From Ceratothoa steindachneri (lineage: Eukaryota > Arthropoda > Malacostraca > Isopoda > Cymothoidae), in the NCBI GenBank assembly GCA_963969495.1, contig OZ018328.1, forward strand, positions 130,332,545 to 130,396,544: 64,000 nucleotides of DNA, in the 5' to 3' direction. Of this stretch, positions 11,274 through 20,235 are shown in pieces. Under the pieces are notes generated by a model. It worked only from the letters and a program-made list of their open reading frames with translations, had not been told where the DNA came from and searched no databases. The position numbers were made by a program, and so were the translations under genes. How positions within the stretch are numbered: position 1 is the stretch's first letter; every line of letters begins with the position of its first letter.

Positions 11274-12285
11274 TTATGTGTATCTTAGAGTCGTGTCGCC
11301 GTCATTTAGTATTTTACTACTTTCAAAGGGTCTTTCTTATCTGTCTTACGCTCTCCATGTCTCTCACCGAGAGAGCTGGGGAGGGGGGCAGGCGGTTGCC
11401 AATGGGTTGCCATATCTACATTGATCGTTGTTGTCCAATAGAATCGTGTAGCTCTTTTTTGCTTTTAGCGTTCTCGATTTCCGGTATTTGTAATGAGTAG
11501 TATTGAATCCTTTGGAGCCTTATGATATGGGTCTCGGTACTACCGTTTAGCGACACGGGGGATGGGGTACAGGAACCTCGAGCAAATGCAGGTATTTAAT
11601 ATGTTGTCTATTTGATGGCTCACGGCGATAAACCTGACGATTTCCCACAAATCTCTTTCCATTTGCGGCAGTTCGAACGATATGGCTCCTGCAACCTCGT
11701 GGGGTGATCTTGGGTCCCAGGACCGTGCTCTCCGTGTAGTAGGGGATACCTTCACCTCAACACGGATATCAGTAAAAGTTTTCTGAACATAACAATCATT
11801 TTAAATTTTAGGAAATTGTTCGATATTTTCCATCTTATTCAAAAGAGTTGATGTTTTTCTATCTCCCTAGCTGTATTTCTCGCTATAAATTCCTTAATAC
11901 TGTAAGCGGCCGAACAAATTTAATATAAATCGTCCACGACTTGAACGTATATCGTACCTTGGGAGAAAGGTTGTGGTAGGTCAAGTGTGTATATGTTATA
12001 AAGTAAGAAGCTCAGACTCCCCCCCCCTGGGGGAGCCCCGCTTCGAGCTCCAATTCGGGGCCACAGTAGTCCTTCATTTGTATATAAGCTTTTCTCTCCA
12101 TTATAGGTATGTATAGTCACAGAGAATCCTTTCAAGTATGGGGTTGAGGCCTATGTGTAGGATCTTGTATTGTAGGCCTCTTCTCCATACCTTATCAAAT
12201 GCCTTTTTGACATCTCTGAGAACCAGGTCAGATGCCCTTTTTCTGCCTTTATTTCAGCCAGCTTCTCAATAACTACGGTGAGTCA
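11274..12285 (-). pseudogene. LINE family A copy A1, ORF2 RT and C-terminal fragment
   Basis: Minus-strand translation in three pieces matches ORF2 of A2. From 12285 down it gives TVVIEKLAEIKA (A2: AVITKKFANIKA). 12135-11920 gives SFLLYNIYTLDLPQPFSQG and VQVVDDLY (A2: SPLLYNIYSRDLPQPLSEG and VQFADDIS). 11755-11300 gives ERDLWEIVRF, CICSRFLYP and ILLITNT. The terminal TLRYT before the stop at 11274-11276 matches the IPKYT end of A2. The RT motif is VVDD instead of FADD, keeping both aspartates. The copy is 5'-truncated inside the RT and broken by frameshifts. Confidence 0.85.
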
Positions 12286-12299
12286 CCCCAATTAATTAA

Positions 12300-12835
12300 T
12301 TTTAAAAAGTTGGCACGGGCCAACAATATCAATGTTGCCTTTTAATAACGAAAAAAATATCCGAAATAGTCTGTCTAAAAATAGATCCACCGATAAAGAA
12401 CACGAGGTTTATTGTATTCTATGCAAAATTTGCAATAAAGTATATATTGGCAAAAGCAGCAGATTCTCCAAGAGAATGAAGAAAGAAGAAACACAAATGG
12501 GACATGCGCCGTGGAAGTCTTTCTTCTAATTTGTTTCTTTACGTGTCAAAAGAAAACCATTCAATTAACATTGATAATGTAAAAATAATTTATAATTCTT
12601 ACAATTATATACATAGGCGTCTAATAGAATCAGCTCTTATAAAGGAAATTTCAAACTTTAATACTTCCAATAGGCAATTCAACATTAATCCCTTGAAAAG
12701 CAGAAGATTTGTTCTTCCTCTACTCAAAAATGCCGCTGCTCCCCCATACAGCCCCCCCTCCTCACTAATTACATTCCGACCTGTAAATTTGTGTGCCCGT
12801 AAGTTACTCGTAAGCATCTTTCTGTATTAATTAGT
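12300..12835 (+). pseudogene. Penelope-like element P1, GIY-YIG endonuclease end
   Basis: The plus-strand frame 12332-12529 gives EVYCILCKICNKVYIGKSSR. This is the GIY-YIG core as found in Penelope-like elements (VY.I.C..C.K.YIG...R) with the YIG triplet intact. After a frame shift, 12504-12700 gives RGSLSSNLFLYVSKENHSIN, DNVKIIY and RLIESALIKEI, the second half of the domain where a conserved glutamate lies (the E of IESALI is the candidate). The RT part is absent, so the copy is 5'-truncated. A hammerhead-like motif follows at 12846. Family knowledge: PLEs couple an RT to this nuclease for target priming. Confidence 0.75.
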
Positions 12836-12845
12836 TTACTAGCGA

Positions 12846-12874
12846 TTGAAGATGACGGAGGTCTCCGTCGAAAC
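12846..12874 (+). ncRNA. hammerhead-ribozyme-like core of PLE P1
   Basis: TTGAAGA, then a stem GACGGA/TCCGTC with loop GGTC, then GAAAC. The hammerhead core is CTGANGA - stem II - GAAA, so only the first core base differs (T for C). Hammerheads are known in the terminal repeats of Penelope-like elements, and this motif sits just downstream of the P1 nuclease. Stems I and III and the cleavage site were not modelled, so activity is unknown. Confidence 0.45.
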
Positions 12875-12919
12875 CTGGTTTCGCAAATAAATTGATCCTA
12901 ACACTCTGGTTTATTCCCT

Positions 12920-12921
<2 letters not shown>

Positions 12922-12991
<70 letters not shown>
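12922..12991. repeat. (CT)n(TA)n compound microsatellite
   Basis: About 30 bp of CT repeats run directly into about 40 bp of TA repeats downstream of PLE P1. Confidence 0.97.
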
Positions 12992-12996
<5 letters not shown>

Positions 12997-13149
12997 GGCC
13001 CAAAGAAATGAAAACTGTTAACACGACCCGGAAAAACGCTAAGGAAATTATTATTACGCGAACCATTAAAGCTTAAGAGAGAAAATGGGAGATATAGTAA
13101 CATAAAAAATAGGGGCATACTATTTTAACCGTTATAAGAAAATCAATAA

Positions 13150-13235
13150 AGGAGTTGGATTTGAACTTGTGTCATTAAGCGCTCTTCGCTAAAATGACCA
13201 CGACGCTCATCGCCAGAGCTACCATTCTCAACCCT
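13150..13235 (-). repeat. tRNA-derived SINE relic (candidate)
   Basis: Minus strand: GGTAGCTCTGGCGATGAGCG resembles an A box with the following D-arm, and AAGTTCAAATCCAAC resembles a B box. They are about 50 bases apart, which is usual for a tRNA-like pol III promoter. The cloverleaf stems do not pair well, so a working tRNA gene is unlikely. Confidence 0.4.
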
Positions 13236-13393
13236 CCAAAAGGTTGATTCGATTCAAGAAGCCTTTTGAATAACGAAGTGTAGGTTTTTATCCAGTGAGA
13301 GACCTGACAAGTGTTTATCTAGTAGGAGGGGGCACGGGCTTTTTGTTTGTAATAATTGAAAATCACATGACACGTGATATATAATTGATGTAT

Positions 13394-13417
13394 TATATAT
13401 ATATATATATATATATG
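13394..13417. repeat. (TA)n microsatellite
   Basis: Short TA tract of about 24 bp between the SINE-like relic and the hAT-type element. Confidence 0.95.
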
Positions 13418-13640
13418 GTTGCCACTCCTGAAGAGGGTTGAGGAACTCCAGGCGAATAATATATACTATTCACTGGATTCAATTCAAGTTGTACAACTAA
13501 GTACTAATACAAATGGCGTTCTGAGAATTTTTTCTTAATTCTCATTGATTCCTTATTTATAAGAGCTCTGCAGAAACATGGAGTTAATAAGAAATAAGTT
13601 AGAATACTTTTCTACATATACATAAAGTCGAGGAATATCG

Positions 13641-14364
13641 TTATGGAGTAGGGATTAGCAATAATTTTAAGCAGTGGGCCACATTGAAGCTTATGTAAAG
13701 CTTTGCGGACCGCAATAAAACAGTTAAATGCAAATTTCGAATAAGTTAACTGCAATTACCTTTGTACAATTTTATGTGCATACACTACATAATCATAGAT
13801 ATAGCTCTACATTAAATACTAAGGTAACTTTTTTGCATAGTTTTGCCCTCCCTTTTAAACTATTTCCAGAATTATATCAGTCTGGGGACCTACAGCCTAA
13901 CGTAGAATCCGAACCAGAATTTACAATTCTACATCATGCGATCATTATCTAGGGCCAAGGCGTCTCTCATCGATGTACTAACCACAGTCAACCTAGTTTA
14001 ACTTCCGCGACCGAAAAAGCGTGTAATTAAGGGTAATGTGAATAAGTATTTATGAAGTATCGTATTTTTTAAAGAACATTTTTATATACTAATAAAATAT
14101 ATTTGAAAATGATTGGTTTAAGAATATTGCACCTATATGTCATGAGCAAGTGCGTCGAATTCAGGACTCAGCTCTGACGTAGGAATTGTTAATATTTCAC
14201 TTAAATGTGATAGAATTTGTGTTTAAAGTGAGATTTTGACAAAATGTTCAATAATTAATTTACACTATTTTGTCGAATTCTGAAATGAAACGTGAGCTGC
14301 ATGAAAAGCCTTCACGGCCAGCCTGCGACCCACGGGCCGCAGTTTGCCCACCTCTGTTATAGAG
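13641..14364. mobile_element. non-autonomous hAT-type DNA transposon
   Basis: The left end TAGGGATTAGCAA (13649) and the inverted right end CAGAGGTGGGCAAACTG (14356 leftward) both fit the hAT terminal consensus CAGNGGTNNGCAA. Just inside lie the CAGTGGGCCACA and GGGCCGCAGTTTGCCC blocks common in hAT elements. The flanks TTATGGAG (13641-13648) and TTATAGAG (14357-14364) agree at 7 of 8 positions, consistent with the 8-bp target duplication hAT transposases make. The interior of about 700 bp has no transposase frame. The element would depend on a transposase in trans, and the decayed TSD suggests it is not recent. Confidence 0.7.
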
Positions 14365-14394
14365 GCTATATTCAGTCATAAGAATAATCGAATC

Positions 14395-14775
14395 AAAGCA
14401 AGGTCTGCTGACCAAAAAGTAATGTGCTCACTTATTCTGATTTATGACCTTACGACCTTCAAAAATTTTAATAATTCGAGGGCTAACCTTAGGAGGACTT
14501 TGGAAGTTATGTCATTCGAAAGAGAATGTAAAACAACATATGGCTCTCAAATTTAGTTAGAATCTGCCTAATAGTTATGATGTTATTACCAAAACAAAAC
14601 AATTCCCTGGCTAACTAGAGAGGACTGTCAATAATAGCATTCGAAAGAGAATGCAAAACAACAAAAGGGTTTAAATTTCGTTACAATCGGCCGAATAGTT
14701 ACAATGTTATTATAAAAACAAAAAAAGCAAACGGGGACCGACCGACATAGTGAAATGTAGAGTCGCACACAACTA
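14395..14775 (+). repeat. dispersed repeat family R, complete-looking copy
   Basis: It starts with CAAGGTCTGCTGACCAAAAAG, then TTATGACCTTACGACCTTC. It continues with about two units of 110-130 bp marked by CATTCGAAAGAGAATG and AATAGTTATGATGTTATTA, and ends with GGGGACCGACCGACATAGTG and GTAGAGTCGC. The same family appears reversed in two halves at 41945-42305 and 53127-53245. No protein is encoded. The family's class is unknown to me. Confidence 0.75.
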
Positions 14776-15365
14776 AAAAGAGTGAGACTAGGTTACCCTC
14801 TGGCCTTTAGCTGTTTATGGCAGTACCAGAAATTAAATTTAAGGAGGTTAGAATTTTACCCCAGTGAACCACATTCGTTTTACCGTCCATGTGTAATATT
14901 TGCTTCCAGTGGAGAAGAATTATACCCACTCTGATACGAAAACTTAGTCAATTACATAGTAAACTACAAATGCCCTTTTTAAAGACGAAAATAAACTTTG
15001 AAGATAATAAATAATAATTGAACAGAATATATAAAAAAGGAGGATATGCTTACCTATGGGCAAAAATAACAGTTAAATTTACATAAATTTACATAAATTT
15101 AATGACCTTTTTCTCCCGTTTTGTGTTTCTTTGTGTTTTTTTCTTCCTTCTTTTTTTCTGATATGTACGCTATTTATAGATTTTTGTAACGATTGCAGTC
15201 TCAGTATACGACTGAAGAGGTTATGATAAACTACATACTGAAACTATTCTCGTTGATTAAACTTTTGTCTCCTATACAGTGGTTTCACTATCATATACCA
15301 TAACTCGCCATTGAGTTCTTTTACTGCTTGGTGTTCTGAGCACAGACCACCAAACAGATGAAAGA
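14776..15365. other. no recognised gene
   Basis: AT-rich sequence with no open frame of interest. A CTGAAGAG...GAAAC string at about 15217-15251 lacks a complementary stem and was not called a ribozyme. Confidence 0.45.
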
Positions 15366-15369
15366 GTCA

Positions 15370-15869
15370 CCAAGGACATTATAGACCGAAGAATAAAACC
15401 CATAAATGCCAAGAAAAAGATCGCATTAATCATCTACTATCAAAATAGACGTACTTCAACTCTCTTCATTTAAAATAACCCCAAACCCCCGCTACAACCG
15501 AAACAAAGGACACATCTAATATACGAGTACACATGTAAATTAGGAGACTGTGAGCTCCTCCTTAACTCGTATATCAGCATGACCGAAACCACTCTCTCAA
15601 GAAGAATGGCATACCATCTGAACAACGGTGCACCTAAAAAACATACACAGGAAGTACACGGAACATGCCTCAACTGAAAAATGATAGAAGAAAACGCCAA
15701 AGTTTTAGACTATGCTCCCAACAGGCGCCAACTGCTCTTCTTTGAAGCTATATATCTCCAAGAGAAACAACTGAATATAAACATACAGTCTAACTCAAAT
15801 GAAATCCTGCCCAACGCAAGAAAAGCAAACAGAGGGACAGGTGTACTCAGAGCTGTCCCTAGCCACTAA
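15370..15869 (+). pseudogene. Penelope-like element P2, GIY-YIG endonuclease end
   Basis: One plus-strand frame reads LIYEYTCKLGDCELLLNSYI, then TETTLSRRMAYHLNNGAPKK. After an in-frame TGA it gives APNRRQLLFFEAIYLQEKQL and ends NIQSN. This is the PLE GIY-YIG layout: VYEFTC..GDC...YIGMT..TLSRRL..HL..GA..., and later RR.L...EA..I....P.IN.Q. The YIG triplet is YIS here and one stop interrupts the frame, so the copy is inactive. The sequence differs from P1 and P4, indicating a third PLE subfamily. A hammerhead-like core follows at 16042. Confidence 0.75.
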
Positions 15870-16041
15870 TTCCCTCTGGCAAGCAGCTTAATCCCTCCTT
15901 CCTCTCTGGCTACCTACTTCTCTGACCTTTTATCACCTGGATCCAACCTGCCTATACGTGTATAGCTTCGTTCGTAATTTTGTTAATACATTTTGTAACA
16001 TATATAAACTGAATACTTTGTAATAATTCCCCATTTTAACT

Positions 16042-16069
16042 CTGAAGATGGTACTCGATGTATCGAAAC
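16042..16069 (+). ncRNA. hammerhead-ribozyme-like core between PLE P2 and P3
   Basis: CTGAAGA matches the core CTGANGA exactly. A stem GGTAC/GTATC (one G-T pair) with loop TCGAT follows, then GAAAC. It lies downstream of the P2 nuclease and upstream of a PLE 5' coding fragment, where a PLE terminal repeat is expected. Flanking stems and the cleavage site were not resolved. Confidence 0.55.
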
Positions 16070-16145
16070 GCGTCAGTTAAATTAAAGAAAGTGCCTAATT
16101 ACATTACTTTACTTCCTTTGGCAAAATAACAAAAATCAGTCTCCG

Positions 16146-16303
16146 ATGAACTTCGGTACGCTTATCCACAGGTTAAACATTGAAGAAAAGGCGAATATAA
16201 GACAAATCGAGAAGATTGAAAAAAGAATTATTAATTCGAAACTAGCGGTCGCTTTTAATAAAACATGCTATAATGCAAATATACTGCCCAAATTCACACG
16301 TAT
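16146..16303 (+). pseudogene. Penelope-like element P3, 5' coding fragment
   Basis: The frame gives LIHRLNIEEKANIRQIEKI, IINSKLAVAFNKTCYN and ILPKFTRIY. PLE proteins begin with a region of this type (LQ..I..E..., then FN..C....LPK.T.I). It follows the P2 3' end by about 80 bp in the same orientation, so the two may be parts of a tandem pair sharing one terminal repeat. It is cut off at a short TA tract at about 16300. Confidence 0.5.
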
Positions 16304-16376
16304 ATATATATATTCCAGAGTAAGAATCCAATGGCAAAGGGAATGACAGTATTCATTCTTTATTTCTTTTAGCTAC

Positions 16377-16405
16377 GTTTCGATCAAGGGCAAGCTTATC
16401 TTCTG
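16377..16405 (-). ncRNA. hammerhead-like motif at the 3' end of PLE P4
   Basis: Minus strand: CAGAAGA, then GATAAG/CTTGATC pairing (one bulged G) around loop CTTGCC, then GAAAC. The core CTGANGA has A for T at its second position. Its place beyond the P4 stop parallels the motifs after P1 and P2. The core mismatch suggests decay. Confidence 0.35.
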
Positions 16406-16747
16406 TCCTGATAAATTAAACAAAATTAGCTTTAAATAGCAAAACAATTAACATTAAGATTAATTAGACTGGAAGGTACAATTATATATGAATATACATG
16501 TATATACATATTTACATTTTATAGTGATAAACCATAAATAGTTAATTATTAAAACAAGGATTGCGAAATTGTGAGCATAGGGGGAAGGGGGCAAATTTAT
16601 GAGCAGCTAAGTGCACAAAATTTATAATTTTAATTTTTTAACAAATTGAAATTTTACCGGTCACACAAGTTGTAGAAACACGACTAAAGCAATGGAGAGC
16701 AAGGAAAAATGAAGAAGGGTGAGGTATAATAATTGGTTGGTTATTAT

Positions 16748-17440
16748 AAGACACGGGGAGGGAAGGCGGATACATCATTGTTGAGAGAGGGTCTAAGGCT
16801 CTTAATATGAATGGATTCAATTATTCGTAGGCTTATATCATCATTAGAAAAATCTATAATTTTAAAATCATTAATGGTAGCATCGGTTTTGCAAAGGATA
16901 TTATGATCCCGAACGGGGGAGCATTCCTTGCTACTTATGCCAAGGTGAGAATAAGCACGATCGTGTAACGAGCGCAGTGTACTACCGACATAATTGCCTC
17001 TACGACACCGAGGACAGCTAAATAAATATACTACACCACTGCGCAGGCTACACGGGAGCGAGTCCTTTACATTAAATAGTGAACCTATTGCTAAATTATT
17101 CGAAAAACTGATTCTAAATTTGATTTGTCCAAAATGATATTTGAGGATTTTTTGTATTTCTTTGCGGAATTGGTGATTAAGAGGGCCTAAATCCGGGAGT
17201 AAAAGATATCGTATATCCTTGGGAACGTTATACTCGTATGAAGGTAATTTTGGAGAGAAAATATTGTCGAGGAAGGTTTTAAGAGTAGCCTCAAAAATGT
17301 GTGAAGGATAAGAATTGTTTGTGAAATAGGTGAGGAGGAAGTCTAATTCTTTATCAAGATTAAAATATGAAGATGATAAGTGGTAGGCACGGTGAAGAAG
17401 AGTTTTAATGGAATTTATTTTAAAGATTTTGTCACAGGCA
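16748..17440 (-). pseudogene. PLE P4, C-terminal region with intact-looking GIY-YIG domain
   Basis: Minus-strand reading without a stop over the nuclease gives GVVYLFSCPRCRRGNYVGST, then LRSLHDRAYSHLG, then SPVRDHNILC and LRIIESIHIKSLRPSLNN, ending at a stop near 16748. GVVY is the GIY position, YVG the YIG position, and the glutamate of IIESIHIK fits the conserved catalytic E. The CPRC pair is the cysteine feature typical of PLE nucleases. Upstream (17090-17440) the frame covers the thumb-like linker (DIRYLLLPDLGPLNHQFRKE). It is separated from the RT frame by a frameshift at about 17440. Confidence 0.8.
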
Positions 17441-18471
17441 CTAAAAAAAATTGAAACCTAACCCAGAGAAAGTAGGTTTACGATATGCCGAAGTAGTGAG
17501 CTTGTTTTCAGATTTATTAATTAGTATATCAAGAAATGGGAGGGCATTATTGATTTCGTATTCAATGGTATACTTAATATTGGGATGTATTGAATTAATA
17601 AATTTGAGAAATTGTTCAGCCTGTTGAGGAGTGACAAATATTGCTAGGGAATCGTCTACAAATCTGCGATAAAATGAGGGTCGTATATATAATGGGGAGG
17701 TATTGAAAATCTTTTCTTCTAAATGAGTTATAAATATATCAGCGGCTGCTGGAGCTATATGGGAACCCATTCCTACACCATCAGTCTGTTTGTAAATATT
17801 ATGATTGAATAAAAAATATGTGTCTTTGAAAATAAGTTCAAGAGTTTGTTTCAATTCATCAACAAGCGTTAAACTGTTTGCAATGCTGTATTGGTTAGTG
17901 GTAAACGGGTTTAGGAGCTTAACGAGATATTTAGCCAGTTTATAGGTAGGGAGAGAGTGAGCAGCCAGTATGGGGCGTAAAGGAATACCAACTTTATGTA
18001 CTTTAGGGAGACCATACAGAAAACCAAGGCTCAAACCAGTTGAAGTGAAGATGGTTGTAAGTTAATATGTCTAAGATGCCCGAAGATTTAAGCTTCTAAA
18101 GGAAACGATTGACTTTATCCTCCAGACGTGAAATTAATTTATTTAGAGGCTCAGTGACTCTAATGAATTTAGTTGCGTCGTTTAGTAAGGACTGCATCTT
18201 TGAAATATAATCAGATTTGTTAAGTAAAACTGCACCATTTCACTTATCGGGGCAAGTGATTACTAAATTTGCTTTATTTGAGAGTGTTTTTAGAGTAAGA
18301 AAATCATCGCGGTTGAAGAACCAGGATGAGAAGATTAGAGATTTTGATTTGTAATCAAATTTCTACGATACTTCAGACAAACTTGTTAAAAATCTATTAT
18401 ACTCTCCATATATAGGGATGGAGCCAAGTTCATGGGCAAGTTTTTCAAGTGGCTTAAAGAATTTGGACATT

Positions 18472-18480
<9 letters not shown>
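17441..18480 (-). pseudogene. PLE P4 reverse transcriptase
   Basis: The 197-codon open frame 18034-17441 carries the PLE RT blocks in order: LYGLPKVHK, PLRPI, YKQTDGVGMGSHIAPAAADI, RRFVDDSLAIF and NALPFLDILI. The FVDD aspartates are intact. Further upstream (18480-18040) another frame gives NLVITCPDK, a stop, then NGAVLLNKSDYISKMQSLL. Family proteins have DKGNG at that point, so a TGA replaces the glycine codon. Together with 16748-17440 this is a nearly complete PLE coding region with one stop and at least two frameshifts. Its 5' side abuts a (TA)n tract. PLE RTs are related to telomerase RT. Confidence 0.88.

Positions 18481-18538
<58 letters not shown>
18475..18538. repeat. (TA)n microsatellite
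   Basis: About 64 bp of TA at the upstream edge of PLE P4. Confidence 0.97.
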
Positions 18539-18539
<1 letters not shown>

Positions 18540-18544
<5 letters not shown>

Positions 18545-19375
18545 ACGAACGAAAATGATGAAGTTAGGAGAAATTAAATTATGTGGAAGAGAGATATGAT
18601 AATATTAGTGAGCTTGGATTTGTGTTGGCGTTTTATATGTACTTAAAGGTGCCATAAGATGTCTGGACAGAATATGGTGAGATTAAAATAATGATTAAAT
18701 AGAAGGAGTAAGAGAACAACTCGAGCTTTGGGCCTTAGTCTGTTTAAACTTGTTGTGGAAGTTTTGTACAGCCATGGGGTAAGATAGTTTTAAAGTGATG
18801 ATGATACTACAGGTCTGCACCTTTATGGGTTTGTCCTCGTGGCGGAGCGAGCGATGTTTTGAAATAGGAGAATGAAACCGGAGACCGTATTCAAGGAACA
18901 ACTAAGTCATCTTTTCCATGAATTTGAACGGAAGGAAGCCTTTCCGCTTTCCTGTACAAAAACGGAAGAACCACAGGAAAACAGGAAAATGAAAAGTCTC
19001 TTCCAAACATTGATTGATGTGTCGATCCTGGGGACGATTTACGCTCGTGCACATTTGGTATCCGGCGTAGTCTGAAAATCTTCATTTCCTAGGGTTCTTT
19101 CTCGCACGGAGAAAGAGATCAGATTTCCCACCGCGATAAAAATCCTGACTCTGTTCGTTTTTACTGGCCCAAGCTGGCTGCTTATCATTTCAATTCATTG
19201 ATCAGATGAAAAGAGATTAGTACAGATTAATCTTGAACTACTCTCTACATGCACCTTTGGCTATATTCGGGCTTCCTTCAACACGCTATCTTTTTTCAGG
19301 GGTTGATTCGCTTTATTCAGACGACGCAAAGGCTGGAGAGCAGACATATGTAGAAAAGGGGACAGAGTAAACATT
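18540..19375. other. unassigned; possible PLE 5' flank
   Basis: No protein family is recognised. The frame 18872-19075 is short, of ordinary composition and overlapped by a frame on the other strand. The first 100-300 bp could be the 5' untranslated part of P4, but I cannot show it. Confidence 0.4.
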
Positions 19376-19379
19376 TGAA

Positions 19380-19720
19380 ACTAAAACAAATCATTAAAAT
19401 GGTAACAATTGCTACAGTAAAACGTATCTTTCGTAAATCGAGTTAGGGCTGAACAGCTCGTTTGAAGCAGAAAAAAAATACCTAAACAGAACATGGGGTA
19501 CAGCAAAGTACATAGAAACTTAGGAAAATAAGGAGTCTGCGATGCAGCTCCTGTTCCCATCACCCAGTTCATTCTCACCTACCATCCTCATGCATAAATC
19601 TACCCAGTCTATTCTTAAATCTCCGCAGGGAGTTCTAAGAATATTCCATCCATCTACCACTTGATTTGTATACCAAATCAATTTCAACGAATTTGAATCC
19701 ATCACGACCAATTTTAACTT
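19380..19720 (-). pseudogene. CR1-like LINE 3' tail (copy T2)
   Basis: The minus strand gives SLKLIWYTNQVVDGWNIL and, in a shifted frame, LRRFKNRLGRFMHEDG. Both match the other tails in this window (VVDEWN.L and SFKNRLDRFI). It is the same 3'-terminal family as T1, T3 and T4 and is 5'-truncated. The nucleotide text GGAGTCTGCGATGCAGCTCCTGT near 19530 recurs at 3574 and 61531. Confidence 0.65.
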
Positions 19721-19729
19721 ACTGAAGTT

Positions 19730-20235
19730 AATAATAATTATTTATTGAAGTGTTTAAGTCAACGATGGTAACGCATCAGAAAAAGGAAGGGGTTAGGGGA
19801 AACAAAACAATATAAAGAGGCAATAAGTCGAAAGAATACCACTTCAAGCTGACTGCCTTGCTTGCATGAGCAGACCCCTCCCGCTTTGACAGCAATTTTT
19901 ACGGATTTGAATAAAAGCGAATTTTTAGCGAGAAAAGTGAACAGAGTGCCCCTACTTGTTGATAGTAGCGCGATAGTTCGTGAACAAGTGGACTACTTGC
20001 CTTCCCATTTGAAATACGGTTACGGAAGAACTCTTCGCTCCTTCGTGGAAACGGAGACCGAAGCCTTCCCTGGCCCACCCGCTTGCCTGAAGGAAGTTTT
20101 TTTGAGGTAAAGTAAAATTTTTATTGGACATTGCCCCCTTTTTCTCTCTCACCCCTTTCCGTCTATAAAACACAAAGTGAACACAGTGAACATTACACAC
20201 ATACAAACCGTAACGCATCATATGATGCACCTGAG
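19730..20235 (+). promoter_or_regulatory. presumed 5' UTR/promoter region of LINE A2
   Basis: The segment before ORF1 of A2 contains TATAAAA at 20164-20170 and a perfect 14-bp palindrome GCATCATATGATGC at 20215-20228, 7 bp before the chosen ATG. An open frame at 19862-20110 (82 codons) is not recognised. Where the LINE begins is not visible, and any promoter activity is inference. Confidence 0.35.

Noticed and set aside
13435..13462. CCTGAAGAGGG...GGCGAATAATA as a hammerhead
   Set aside because: The second core half is GAAT instead of GAAA and pairing is weak.
15217..15251. CTGAAGAG...CTGAAAC as a further hammerhead
   Set aside because: The bases between the core halves do not form a stem II, and no PLE coding sequence lies just upstream.
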